Below, piece by piece: positions 17,355 to 26,692 of a stretch of DNA of 42,358 nucleotides. The stretch covers positions 1 to 42,358 of the forward strand of contig CAUYUJ010008093.1 of assembly GCA_963575745.1 (NCBI GenBank), written 5' to 3'. Each line of letters begins with the position of its first letter. Position 1 is the first letter of the stretch. Made by a program: the position numbers and the translations under genes. The stretch is from Prorocentrum cordatum (Eukaryota > Sar > Dinophyceae > Prorocentrales > Prorocentraceae). The notes under the pieces are model-generated. The model worked only from the letters and a program-made list of their open reading frames with translations, was not told the DNA's origin and searched no databases.

Positions 17355-17700
17355 CAATAATTCCGGCGCGCTGGATAGCTAGTTGGCAAGAAACATCTCG
17401 ACAGATCTTTCGGTGAGTTTTGGTCGGTTGAACATAACTCGTAGAGCTTCCCTTAGCTAGTTATAGCTGGAAGCTAAGAGTAATTCCGGCGCGCTGGAGA
17501 GCTAGTTGGCAAGAAAAATCTCGACGGAACTTTTGCTGACTTTTGGTCGGTTGAAAATTTTGTTCTCGAAATTTGACTATTCGTTAGAGCTCTAGTATTT
17601 TTTCCCGTGATATTCGATCTTATTCCCGCTCGCCATCTTGATCTCAGCTCGATCGGGTAACTTTGAAGGCCAAAACGCACTGTGGCGGGAACGCCGTTTC
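17355..17700 (+). repeat. Module D, two partial copies
   Basis: Contains ATTCCGGCGCGCTGG, a GGCAAGAAA segment, TTTTGGTCGGTTGAA and GCTCTAGTATTTTTTCCCG, in the order seen in all D copies. A second copy begins at about 17436 with the inverted-repeat end CTCGTAGAGCTTCC. Confidence 0.8.
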
Positions 17701-18600
17701 GAGTCATTTTGATATTCGATGTCGGTATTTTGTACTTAACTCGAGCTGTAGGGCAGCTACAGAGCTTTTAAGCACAGCTATCGCACTCAGAATGATCAGG
17801 CGCGTTCGTCTGTTGAATCCATAGGTCTGAACTCGGTCTGCTAGCCGAGCTAGGTCTGCAAACCTATTCGTATTATCCGAGTCAACTTAATACGCGTTGT
17901 CTGTATTTTCTACTTAACTGGAGCTGTAGGGCAGCTACAGTGCTGGTAAGCACGCCTAGCGCACGCAGAATGATGAGGCGCGGTCGCCGGTTGAATTCAT
18001 AGGTCTGAACTCGGTCTGCTAGCCGAGCTAGGTCCGCAAACCTATTCGTATTATTCGAGTCAACTTCATACGCGTTGTCGGTATTTTCTACTTAACTCGA
18101 GCTGTAGGGAAGCTACAGTGCTGGTAAGCACACCTATCGCACTCAGAATAATCAGGCGCGTTCGCCTGTTGAGTTCATAGGTCTGAACTCGGTCTGCTAG
18201 CCGAGCCAGGTCCGCAAACCTATTCGTATTATTCGAGTCAACATGACGCATTGTCGGTATTTTCTACTTAACTTGAGCTGTAGGGCAGCTACAGTGCTGG
18301 TAAGCCCACCTGTCGCACTCAGAATAATCAGGCGCGTTCGCCTGTTGAATCCAGAGCTCTGAACTCGGTCTGCTGCGCGATCTAGAATCACGAAACTGTT
18401 CGTATTCTTCCAGTCATCTTGAGAGCTACTGTCGGCGTTCTGCACTTAGCTCGGGCTGTAGGGGGGCTGCAGGGCGGGTAATCACAGGAATCGATTCGGA
18501 GACATCAGACGCCTCTGTCTGCTGCATTCAGAGGTCCGAACTCGGTCTGATACTCGAGTTGGGCTGAAAAACTATTCGTTCTCTGCAATTTTCTTCGACA
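17701..18600 (+). repeat. S178 satellite, about five units
   Basis: GAGTCA-anchored units start at about 17701, 17879, 18057 and 18235, a period of 178 bp, with a diverged unit near 18408. Each has a CTGTAG-(G)GCAG-CTACAG hairpin, a GGCGCGTTCGCC-like motif and GAACTCGGTCTGCT. Confidence 0.85.
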
Positions 18601-18631
18601 TTATATGTTGTCAGGAAGCTCTACGAGTCCC

Positions 18632-18665
18632 CCGGCGGTAACAAAGGTTGACGGTTTACCGCCGG
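18632..18665 (+). repeat. Hairpin H, copy 2 (GTAA/TTAC variant)
   Basis: Perfect 10-bp stem with a 14-nt loop (CAAAGGTTGACGGT). It is followed by a D fragment that starts at TTTTGTTCTCGAAATT, well inside D. Confidence 0.85.
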
Positions 18666-18735
18666 CGCCCAGTTTTGTTCTCGAAATTCAAGAATTCGTT
18701 AGAGCTCTAGTATTTTTTCTCGTGATATTCGACTT

Positions 18736-19018
18736 GTAAGCGTCCAAAACCCGGATAGCGAAGCCAAGCGCGGAACGTCGCACGGGACCTCTGCCAGGGT
18801 ACCTGAGACGATGCGCGGGACGCTGGAAACCTCGCAGGAATCGCTTGCGGGGGCGCCGTTTACGATGCGTGGGGCCCTTCAAATCACGCAAGGAAGATCT
18901 GCCTGGGAGCCTGCGAGCACTGGCGAAGCTCTGCCGAAGCTCTGCCGAAGCGCTTCGCGCACCCTGGAGCCACGCGTATTGGGAAACGCTAGGAAGCCAC
19001 GCTCCCGGACCCGCTGCA
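18736..19018 (-). repeat. Family A fragment in inverted orientation
   Basis: This fragment is the reverse complement of the latter part of a family A unit, starting from the CTTGTAAGCGTCC end motif. It abuts a directly oriented unit at 19019, so the two form a foldback several hundred bases long. Confidence 0.8.
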
Positions 19019-19394
19019 GTTCCCGGATAGCTCCTTGGAGAGCTAAGGGTTTCAGAGAAGAAGCCGGACTATGCTTGTGCCTGCCAGGGGCTCCTCCACG
19101 GCGGTCCACGCTCGTCGCAGCGGCTTGCCGGAACTTGCAGCGGGTCCGGGAGCGTGGCTTCCTAGCGTTTCCCAATACGCGTGGCTCCAGGGTGCGCGAA
19201 GCGCTTCGGCAGAGCTTCGGCAGAGCTTCGCCAGTGCTCGCAGGCTCCCAGGCAGATCTTCCTTGCGTGATTTGAAGGGCCCCACGCATCGTAAACGGCG
19301 CCCCCGCAAGCGATTCCTGCGAGGATTCCAGCGTCCCGCGCATCGTCTAAGGTACCCAGGCAGAGGTCCCGTGCGACGTTCCGCGCTTGGCTTC
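19019..19394 (+). repeat. Family A repeat, unit 5
   Basis: It lacks the left hairpin arm and begins with TTCCCGGATAGCTCC directly at the inversion point. Its body is nearly identical to unit 4, for example GAAGAAGCCGGACTATGC. Confidence 0.85.
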
Positions 19395-19782
19395 GCTATC
19401 CGGGTTTTTCCCGGATAGCTCCTTGGGGGGCTAAGGGTTTCAGATAAGAAGCCGGACGGTGGTGGTGCCCGCCAGGAGCTCCTCCACGGCGGTCCACGCT
19501 CGTCGCAGAAACTTGCCGGAACTTGCAGCGGGTCCGGGAGCGTGGCTTCCTAGCGTTTCCCAATACGCGTGGCTCCAGGGTGCGCGAAGCGCTTCGGCAG
19601 AGCTTCGGCAGAGCTTCGCCAGTGCTCGCAGGCTCCTAGGCAGATCTTCCTTGCGCGCTTTGCAGGGCCCCACGCAACGTAAACGCCGCCCCAGCAAGCG
19701 TCTCCTCCCAGGTTTCCAGCGTCCCGCGCATCGTTTCAGGCGGCCTGGCAGAGGTCCCCGTGCGGCGTTCCGCGCTTGGCTT
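19395..19782 (+). repeat. Family A repeat, unit 6
   Basis: It starts with the perfect 10-bp TTTTT hairpin (19395-19419). Small substitutions distinguish it from unit 5, including GGACGGTGGTGGTGCC. Confidence 0.85.
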
Positions 19783-20226
19783 GCTATCCGGGTTCTTCCC
19801 GATAGCTCCTTGGAGAGCTAAGGGTTCAGAGAAGAAGCCGGACGATGCTTGTGCCTGCCAGGAGCTCCTCAACGGCGGTCCACGCTCGTCGCAGCGGCTT
19901 GCCGGAACTTGCAGCGGGTCCGGGAGCGTGGCTTCCTAGCGTTTTCCAATACGCGTGGCTCCAGGGTGCGCGAAGCGCTTCGGCAGAGCTTCGGCAGAGC
20001 TTCGCCAGTGCTCGCCGGCTCCTAGGCAGATCTTCCTTGCGTGATTTGAAGGGCCCCATGCATATTAAACGGCGCCCCTGCGAGCGTCTCCTGCGAGGTT
20101 TCCAGCGTCCCGTGCATCGTTTCAGGCGGCCTGGCAAAGGTCCCCGTGCAGCGTTTCGCGCTTCGCTTCGCTATCCCGGTTTTGGACGCTTACAAGTGGA
20201 CGCTTACAAGTGGACGCTTACAAGTT
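19783..20226 (+). repeat. Family A repeat, unit 7, with terminal tandem repeats
   Basis: The start hairpin is degraded (TTCTTCCCGATAGC). The unit ends in three copies of GGACGCTTACAAGT (about 20172-20226). Confidence 0.8.
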
Positions 20227-20340
20227 CCGGCAAGCCGCTGCGAGGAGCGTGGACCGCCGTGGAGGAGCTCCTGGCAGGCAGAAGCATCGTCCGGTTTCTT
20301 CTCTGAACCCTTAGCTCTCCAAGGAGCTATCCGGAAATCT
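20227..20340 (-). repeat. Inverted family A start fragment
   Basis: The reverse complement reads CCGGATAGCTCCTTGGAGAG and then the GGAGCTCCTCCACGGC part of a unit. It closes the A block in the opposite orientation. Confidence 0.75.
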
Positions 20341-21068
20341 TATTACCGCTCGCCGTCTCGATCTTAGCTCGATCGCATATCTTTTACTGCCAAAAAGCAG
20401 ACAGACGGGATCGCCTATTTCGGGTCATCTTGTCACACGGTGACGGTTTTCTTGAGATAACTCGAGCTTCAGGACAGCTACAGAGTTGGTAATCACAGCT
20501 AATCGATGTAGAATCATTAGGCGTGTTCGCCTGTTGAACCCAGAGATCTGAACTCGGTCTGGCAGCCGAGCTAGGTCCGCAGACCTATTCGTGTTATTTC
20601 GTTCATATTGACAGACTCTCGATTTTCTGCACTTAACTCGAGCTATAGGACAGTTGCAGAATCTGATTCAGAATTATCAGTGATCATTGTCTGTTGAATC
20701 CAGAGCTTTGAACTCGGTCGTGCGCCCGATCTTGAATCGCGAACCTATTCGTATTGTTCGAGTCATGATTCTGCTCTAACTCAGGCTATAGGGGGGCTGC
20801 ATGGCTGGTAATCACTGGAATCGATTCGGTCAGGCGTGTCGGCCTTTCAAACCCAGCTCCGAACTCTGTCTGCTGCCCGAACTAGGTCCGCGAAACTATT
20901 CGTATTGTTCGAGTCAGACCTGTCGATTTACGCACGTAACTCGGGCTGTAGGAGAGCTAGAGAGCTCGTCCAGAAGACAATCGAGAAACATGGCGTTCGG
21001 CTGTTGTATCCTAATTGCTTCGGCTGGACAACTATTTTTCTGTGTAATTTCTTCGACATTATATGTTG
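20341..21068 (+). repeat. D tail followed by S178 satellite
   Basis: It starts with the D segment CCGCTCGCCGTCTTGATC-like and GATCGCAT. It continues as about four diverged S178 units that end in a TTCGACATTATATGTTGTCAG segment before the next H copy. I see no gene. Confidence 0.75.
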
Positions 21069-21113
21069 TCAGGAAGCTCGGTAAGAAAGGTTGACGGTTC
21101 ACCGCCGGCGCCC
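21069..21113 (+). repeat. Hairpin H, damaged copy 3
   Basis: Only CGGTAA of the left arm remains, followed by the AAAGGTTGACGGTTCACCGCCGG loop and right-arm region (split here across loop and arm). The right arm is of the TCAC class and the left arm of the TAA class, so pairing is partly lost. Confidence 0.6.
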
Positions 21114-21380
21114 AGTATAACTTTTAGGTGGTTTTTCGATTTTTTGAAAGATATTTCACCAGCAGGGCTGGCAATGAGAGGAGTCGGTTCGCAGACATCA
21201 AACGCGCCCGCCTGTCGCGTTGAGAGGTCTGAACTCGGTTTGATACTCGAGCTGGATTGCCAAACTGTTCGTTTTTTTCTCAGAGTCATCTTGAGGTCTG
21301 AAATCGCTTCGGATGGAAAACTAGTTGTTCTCTGGAATTTTTTCGCACATTCTATACTGTGAGGAAGCTCTACGAGTCCC
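21114..21380 (+). repeat. Chimeric E and S178 fragments
   Basis: TTTTAGGTGGTTTTTCG and GAAAGATATTTCACC match module E. The sequence then switches to S178 (GAGTCGGTTCGCAGACATC). It ends with GAGGAAGCTCTACGAG. Confidence 0.6.
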
Positions 21381-21414
21381 CCGGCGGCAACAAAGGTTGA
21401 CGATTTACCGCCGG
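21381..21414 (+). repeat. Hairpin H, copy 4
   Basis: CCGGCGGCAA pairs with TTACCGCCGG except for one C-A mismatch. The loop reads CAAAGGTTGACGAT. Confidence 0.8.
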
Positions 21415-21780
21415 CGCCCAGTGCCAGAAAGGCTCACTCGTGTGTGCCTTCTTTGCTCTTCGAGTCTGACTCGGAGAGCTTCCCTAAGCTAGCAGCTGGA
21501 AGCTTAAGCGTAATCACTCGTAGAGCTTCCCTGAAAAGCGCAGCGGCGAAGCTTAAGAGTAATTCGAAACGCTGGTTGGCTAGTTGGCTCGAAAAATCTC
21601 GACTGAACTTTTCACAATTTTTGCTCGGTTGAACATTTGGTTCTCGAAATTTAACAATTCGTTTGAGCTCTAGTATTTTTTCCCGTGATATTAGACCTTA
21701 TTCCCGCTCGCCATCTTGATCTCAGCTCGATCGGGTGGGTATTACTATCGAAAAGCGTCATGGCGGGATCGGCGGTTTCG
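21415..21780 (+). repeat. Module D with repeated inverted-repeat ends
   Basis: After an unassigned 70-bp start, D begins with an AGAGCTTCCCTAAGC end and a second CTCGTAGAGCTTCC end near 21510. It continues through the GCTCTAGTATTTTTTCCCG core. Confidence 0.75.
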
Positions 21781-22495
21781 AGTCATCTTGTTACGTGCTG
21801 ATGGTTTTCTAAACATAACTCGAGCTTTACGACAGCTACAGAGCTGGTGAGGACAGCTAATCGATGTAGAATGATTATGCGCGTTCGCCTGTTGAATCCA
21901 GAGGTCTGAACTCGGTCTGTTAGCCGAGCTAGGTCCGCAAACCTATTTGTATTATTTGAGTCATCTTGACAGAAACTCTCGGTTTTCTGTACTTAACTCG
22001 AGCTGTAGGACAGCTACAGAGCTCATATTTACATAAACCGATTCAGAATCATCAGTTGTGTTTGTCTGTCGAATCCAGAGCTCTGACCTCGGTTTGTTGC
22101 CCGATCTAGAATCACGAAACTATTCGTACTGGTCGAGTAATCTCGAGAAGTGCTCTCGGTTTTCTTCACTCAACTCGCGCTGAGGGGGCTACAGTGCTTG
22201 TTGTCAAAGGAATCGATTTGAAGACATGAGGCGCGTCCGCCTGTCGAATCCAGAGCTCGGAACTTGGTTTGCTGCCTGAATCAGGTCTGCGAAACTACTG
22301 TATTGTTCGAGTCATCCTGAGAGGTGCTGTCTCGGGCTGTAGGGGGCTGCAGGGCTGGTAATGACAGGAGTCGATTCGCAGACATCAGACGCGTCCGCCT
22401 GTCGAATTCAGAGTCAAAAAATATTCACTACGAGTCGGAATGTTGGTAGGTGCTGTCGGTTTTCTCAACTTAAGTCGAGCTAGGAAGCTCTACGA
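21781..22495 (+). repeat. S178 satellite, about four units
   Basis: The units show the CTGTAG-GACAG-CTACAG hairpin and the CTGTCGAATCCAGAGCTC segment. The block ends in AAGTCGAGCTAGGAAGCTCT. Confidence 0.8.
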
Positions 22496-22500
22496 GTCTC

Positions 22501-22534
22501 CCGGCGGTAACCAAGGTTGACGGTTTACCGCCGG
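22501..22534 (+). repeat. Hairpin H, copy 5
   Basis: Perfect GTAA/TTAC stem with the loop CCAAGGTTGACGGT. It is followed at once by D truncated to TCCGGCGCGCTGG. Confidence 0.85.
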
Positions 22535-22890
22535 CGCCCAGTTCCGGCGCGCTGGAGAGCCACTTGGCAAGAAAAATCTCGACGGACCTTTGACTCGTAG
22601 AGCTTCCCTGAGAGCGCAGCGGCGAAGCTTAAGAGTAATGACTCGTAGAGCTTCCCTAAGCTAGTTGCTGGAGGCTTAAGAGTAATTCGGACGCGCTGGA
22701 GAGCTAGTTGGCAAGAAAAATCTCGACGGAACTTTTGGTGACTTTTGGTCGGTTGAAAATTTTGTTCTCGAAATTCAACAATTCGTTTGAGCTCTAGTAT
22801 TTTTTCCCGTGATATTCGATCTTATTCCCGCTCGCCATCTTGATCTCAGCTCGATCGGGTGAATCTTACTATCGAAAAGCACTGTGGCGG
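22535..22890 (+). repeat. Module D, truncated copy plus full copy
   Basis: A D copy missing its first ~50 bp is itself cut short at about 22612 and replaced by new D starts (CTCGTAGAGCTTCC at about 22616 and 22648). The last of these runs through the whole D core. Confidence 0.75.
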
Positions 22891-23630
22891 GATCGGCCGT
22901 TTTGAGTCATTTTGATACGCGCTGACGGTTTTCTGAACATAACTCGAGCTTTAGGACAGCTACAGAGATGGTAAGCACAGCTAATCGATTTAGAATGATT
23001 CGGCGCGTTCGCCTGTTGAATCCAGAGGTCTGAACTCGGTCTGTCAGCCGAGCTAGGTCTGCAAACCTATTCGTATTATTCGAGTCATATTGACAGGAAC
23101 CTTCGGTTTTCTGTACTTAACTCGAGCTGTAGGACAGTTACAGAGCTGATATTTACAGAAACCGATTCTGAATCATCAGTTGCGTTTGTCTGTCGAATCC
23201 AGAGCTCCGAACTCGGTCTGCTGCCCGATCTAGAATCGCGAAACTATTTGTATCGGTCGAGTCATCTTGAGAAGTGCTCTCGGACTTCTTCACTCAACTC
23301 GCGCTGAGGGGGGCTACAGTGCTGGTGGTCACAGGAATGGATTTGAAGACATTCGGCGCGTCCGCCTGTCGAATCCAGAGCTCGGAACTGGGTCTGCCCG
23401 AATTAGGTCTGCGAAACTACTGTATTGTTCGAGTCATCCTGAGAGGTGCTGTCGGTTTTCTGCACTTAACTCGGGCTGTAGGGGGGCTGCAGGGCTGGTA
23501 ATGACAGGAGTCGATTCGCAGACATCCAACGCGTCCGCCTGTCGCATTCAGAGGTAAAAAAATATTCACTATGCGGAATGTTGGTAGGTGCTGTCGGTTT
23601 TCTCAACTTAAGTCGAGCTAGGAAGCTCGA
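22891..23630 (+). repeat. S178 satellite, about four units
   Basis: This block is closely similar to 21781-22495 in unit order, so D plus about four S178 units plus H forms a higher-order repeat of about 1.1 kb. Confidence 0.8.
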
Positions 23631-23638
23631 CGAGTCTC

Positions 23639-23672
23639 CCGGCGGTAAGCAAGGTTGACGGTTTACCGCCGG
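23639..23672 (+). repeat. Hairpin H, copy 6
   Basis: Perfect GTAA/TTAC stem with the loop GCAAGGTTGACGGT. The preceding end reads GGAAGCTCGACGAG, one base different from the usual. Confidence 0.85.
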
Positions 23673-25000
23673 CGCCCAGTTCGAAAACGCTGGCAGGCTA
23701 GTTGGCTCGAAAAATCTCGACTGAACTTTTCACAACTTTGGCTCGGTTGAAAATTATGTTCTCGAAATCTGACCATTCGTTAGAGCTCTAGTATTTTTTC
23801 CCGTGATCTATGATCTTACTGCGGCTCGCCATCTTGATATCAGCTCGATCGGGTGGGTATTACTATCGAAAAGCGTCATGGCGGGATCGACGGCTGAGTG
23901 CCATGTTGGCAGGTGTCGTCGGTTTTCTGAACTTAACTCGGGCTGTAGGCAAGCTACAGAGATGACAAGTACAGCTTTCGGATTCAGAATCATGATGCGC
24001 GTCTACATAACTCGTAGAGCTTCCCTTAGCAATTTTCTGCTGGAAGCTAAGAGTAATTCCGGCGCGCTGGAGAGCTAGTTGGCAAGACAAATATCGACGG
24101 AACTTTTGGTGACTTTTGGTCGGTTGAAAATTTTGTTCTCAAAATTTGAACATTGGTTAGAGCTCTAGTATTTTTCCTGTGATATTCGATCTTATTCCCG
24201 CTCGCCATCTTGATCTCAGCTCGATCGGGTGAATATTACTATCGAAAAGCACTGTGGCGGGATCGGCCGTTTTGAGTCATCTTGATACACGCTGACGGTT
24301 TTCTTAACATAACTCGAGCTTTAGGACAGCTACAGAGCTGGTAGGCACAGGTAATCGATGTAGAATGATTAGGCGCGTTCGCCTGTTTAATCCAGAGGTC
24401 TGAACTCGGTCTATCAGCCGAGCTAGGTCCGCAAGCCTATTCGTATTACTCGAGTCATCTTGACAGGAACTCTCGGTTTTCTGTACTTAACTCGAGCTGT
24501 AGGACAGCTACAGAGCTGATATTCACAGAAGCCGATTAAGGATCATCAGTTGCGTTTGTCTGTCGAATCTAGAGCTCTCAACTCGGTCTGCTGCCCGATC
24601 TAGAATCGCGAAACTATTCGTATTGGTCGAGTCATCTTGAGAAGTGCTCTCGGTTTTCTTTACTCAACTCGCGCTGAGAGAGGCTGCAGTGCTGGTGGTC
24701 ACAGGAATCGATTTGAAGAGATCAGGCGCGTCCCGCTGTCGAATCCAGAGCTCGGAACTCGGTCTGCTTCCCGAAGTAGGTCTGCGAAACTCTTCGTATT
24801 CTTCGAGTCATCCTGAGAGGTGCTGTCGGTTTTCTGCATTTAACTCGGGCTGTACGGGGGCTGCCGGGCCGGTAATGACAGGAGTCGATTCGCAGACATC
24901 AGACGCGCCCGCCTGTCGCATTGAGAGGTCAAAAAATTTTCACTGTGAGTCGGAATGTTGGTAGGTGCTGTCGGTTTTTTTGAACAAGTCGAGCTAGGAA
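23673..25000 (+). repeat. Two D modules and S178 satellite
   Basis: D (23673-23880) is followed by a single S178 piece. A new D starts at about 24009 (CTCGTAGAGCTTCC), and about four S178 units follow to 25000. The higher-order period is stretched to about 1.38 kb by the extra D. I see no gene. Confidence 0.75.
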
Positions 25001-25014
25001 GCTCTACGAGTCCC

Positions 25015-25048
25015 CCGGCGGTAACCAAGGTTGACGGTTTACCGCCGG
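25015..25048 (+). repeat. Hairpin H, copy 7
   Basis: Perfect GTAA/TTAC stem. The following sequence is D starting at GATTCCGTGGCGCTGG. Confidence 0.85.
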
Positions 25049-25173
25049 CGCCCAGTGATTCCGTGGCGCTGGAGAGCTAGTTGGCAAGAAAAATCTCGAC
25101 GGACAATTTGGTGACTTTTGGTCGGTTAACAATTTTGTTCTCGAAATTGAACAACTCGTTTCAGCTCTAGTAC
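25049..25173 (+). repeat. Module D interrupted by module E
   Basis: D runs from the GGCGCTGGAGAGC segment to CAGCTCTAGTAC and is then interrupted by E. The TTTTGGTCGG-to-CTCTAGTAC portion recurs after the E copies at 25920-25990, so about 65 bp flank the E pair on both sides. Confidence 0.7.
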
Positions 25174-25525
25174 CTCGTAGAGCTCTTCGGCATCGATGAG
25201 CTAGAGGAATTCCGGGGCGGGGTGGAGCTAGTTGGCCCACCCGGCCGAGGCGGACAATGTGGTAACTTTTGGGTGGTTTTGAGAATATTTGAAAGATATT
25301 TGACCATTTATTTTGAGAAATCAGATTTTTCGCACCTGTAGAAGGTTATGAAGGCCTCTGCGTCTTAATATGAGCTCTCTACACGCCCTTTTACTATCAA
25401 AACACTTGGCGAAACCAACTTTATGTCGACATGAAAAAAAAACATGTTTCTCTTTTTGAGAAATGCTTCCAGAAGTCCTCTCTTTTGATCCTGAGCACTC
25501 TTACGCGTGCTAGGAGCTCTACGCG
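25174..25525 (+). repeat. Module E, full copy with inverted-repeat ends
   Basis: It starts CTCGTAGAGCTCTTCG and ends TAGGAGCTCTACGCG, a near-perfect inverted repeat. Internal marks are TGGCCCACCCGGCCGAGG, GAAAGATATTTGACC and CTATCAAAACACTTGGC. It differs from D internally but shares its ends. Confidence 0.8.
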
Positions 25526-25529
25526 GTTC

Positions 25530-25562
25530 CCAGTGGCGATAAGGTTCACGGTTCACCGCCGG
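25530..25562 (+). repeat. Hairpin H, copy 8 (decayed left arm)
   Basis: The left arm CCAGTGGCGA pairs imperfectly with TCACCGCCGG. The loop retains AAGGTTCACGG. Confidence 0.7.
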
Positions 25563-25880
25563 CGCCAGTTCCGGCGCGGGGTGGAGCTAGTTGGCCCAGC
25601 CGGCCGAGGCGGACAATGTGGCAACTGTTGGGTAGTTTTGCAAATATTTGAAAGAAATTTGACAATTCATTTTGAGAAAGCAGATTTTTCGCACGTAGAC
25701 AACTTTAAGGGCCTCTGCGTCTTAATATGAGCGCTGAGGGCGCACTTTCACTATCAAAACACTTGGCGCAACCAACTTTCCATCGACATGAAAAAATTGA
25801 AGATTCAATTTTTCGAGAAATGCCTCGAGATGCTCTCTCCTTCTACTCTTAGCACTGTCACGCGTGAAGCTCTACGAGGT
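25563..25880 (+). repeat. Module E, 5'-truncated copy
   Basis: It starts inside E at TCCGGCGCGGGGTGGAGC. It keeps the same internal order and ends GAAGCTCTACGAG before the next H. Confidence 0.8.
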
Positions 25881-25882
25881 TC

Positions 25883-25915
25883 CCGGCGGAGACCAGGTTG
25901 ACGGTTCACCGCCGG
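25883..25915 (+). repeat. Hairpin H, copy 9
   Basis: CCGGCGGAGA against TCACCGCCGG has one mismatch in the stem. The loop is of the CCAGGTTGACGGT class. Confidence 0.8.
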
Positions 25916-26319
25916 TGCCAGTTGCTGACTTTTGGTCGGTTGAAAATTTGGTTCTCGAAATTCAACAATTCGTTTGAGCTCTAGTACTTTTTCCCGTGAT
26001 ATTCGATCTTATGTTCGCTCGTCATCTTGATCGCAGCTCGATCGGGTGAATATTACTATCGAAAAGCACTGCGACGGGATCGGCCGTTTTGAGGCATCTT
26101 GATACGCGCTGACGGTTTTCCGAACATAACTGAAGCTTTAGGACAGCACCAGAGCTGGTAAGCACAGCTAATCGATGTAGACTGATTAGGCGCGTTCGTC
26201 TGTTGAATCCAGAGGTCTGAACTCGGCTTGTTAGCCGAGTTAGGTCCGCAAATCTATTCGTATTATTCGAGTCATCTTACAGAAACTCTCGGTTTTTTGT
26301 ACCTAACTCGAGCTGTAGT
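25916..26319 (+). repeat. D fragment and S178 satellite before the Penelope-like insertion
   Basis: D resumes at GCTGACTTTTGGTCGG. It leads into S178, which is broken inside the CTGTAG-GACAG-CTACAG hairpin loop by the element at 26326. Confidence 0.8.
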
Positions 26320-26325
26320 ACAGAA

Positions 26326-26692
26326 AGAAGAGCTCAGCAAGTATTTCCCCTGGGACTTCCAACTGCGACTGCCCCTGAGCTAATATGATTACAAGCGCAC
26401 CGATGCAAGAGGGGGCGGGGACGGGAAGGAAGAAGACAGACAAGAGACAAAAATGGATAGAATAGCAACGGTGGCCACAGTCTTTACTCTCGCCGTTTAG
26501 AACAAGCAAGCAATCGACCCTGAGCACCCTCGAAATCTGCCGGCTCGTCTCCAGCTCTAGCGGGGAGGCGGAAGAATTGGCGGCTTCACTATCGGAGTAC
26601 CCGGGACGACTGACGTGCAGCAAGACATGCGAGAATGAGTGACCTAAGTACGGATGCTCCCGGAGAAAGCTCTGCAGAATTCGATTCAGGAA
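26326..26692 (-). repeat. Terminal direct repeat, copy 1
   Basis: It is about 90-95% identical by eye to 29751-30121, running from AGAAGAGCTCAGCAAG to TTCGATTCAGGAA. Small indels in G runs separate the copies, so the insertion is not brand new. Confidence 0.9.

Noticed and set aside
16168-19697. An ~85-codon minus-strand frame repeated in five family A units
   Set aside because: The frame has no ATG start and is shared only because the units are recent copies. The encoded sequence shows no domain.
21900-21975. tRNA-like A box (TAGCCGAGCTAGG) and B-box-like TTCGAGTC in S178 units, suggesting a SINE
   Set aside because: The spacing is only about 20 nt, shorter than in tRNA promoters, and no tRNA fold or A tail is evident.
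22805-22850. Weak spliced-leader resemblance in module D (CCGCTCGCCATCTTGATC)
   Set aside because: It needs a gap and has scattered mismatches including transversions. It recurs as part of D rather than at gene starts.
15715-25915. Integron-like cassette array with attC-type hairpins, or a CRISPR array
   Set aside because: Hairpins and variable modules recall attC arrays, but there is no integrase, the modules lack genes and the DNA is eukaryotic. Spacing is far too irregular for CRISPR.
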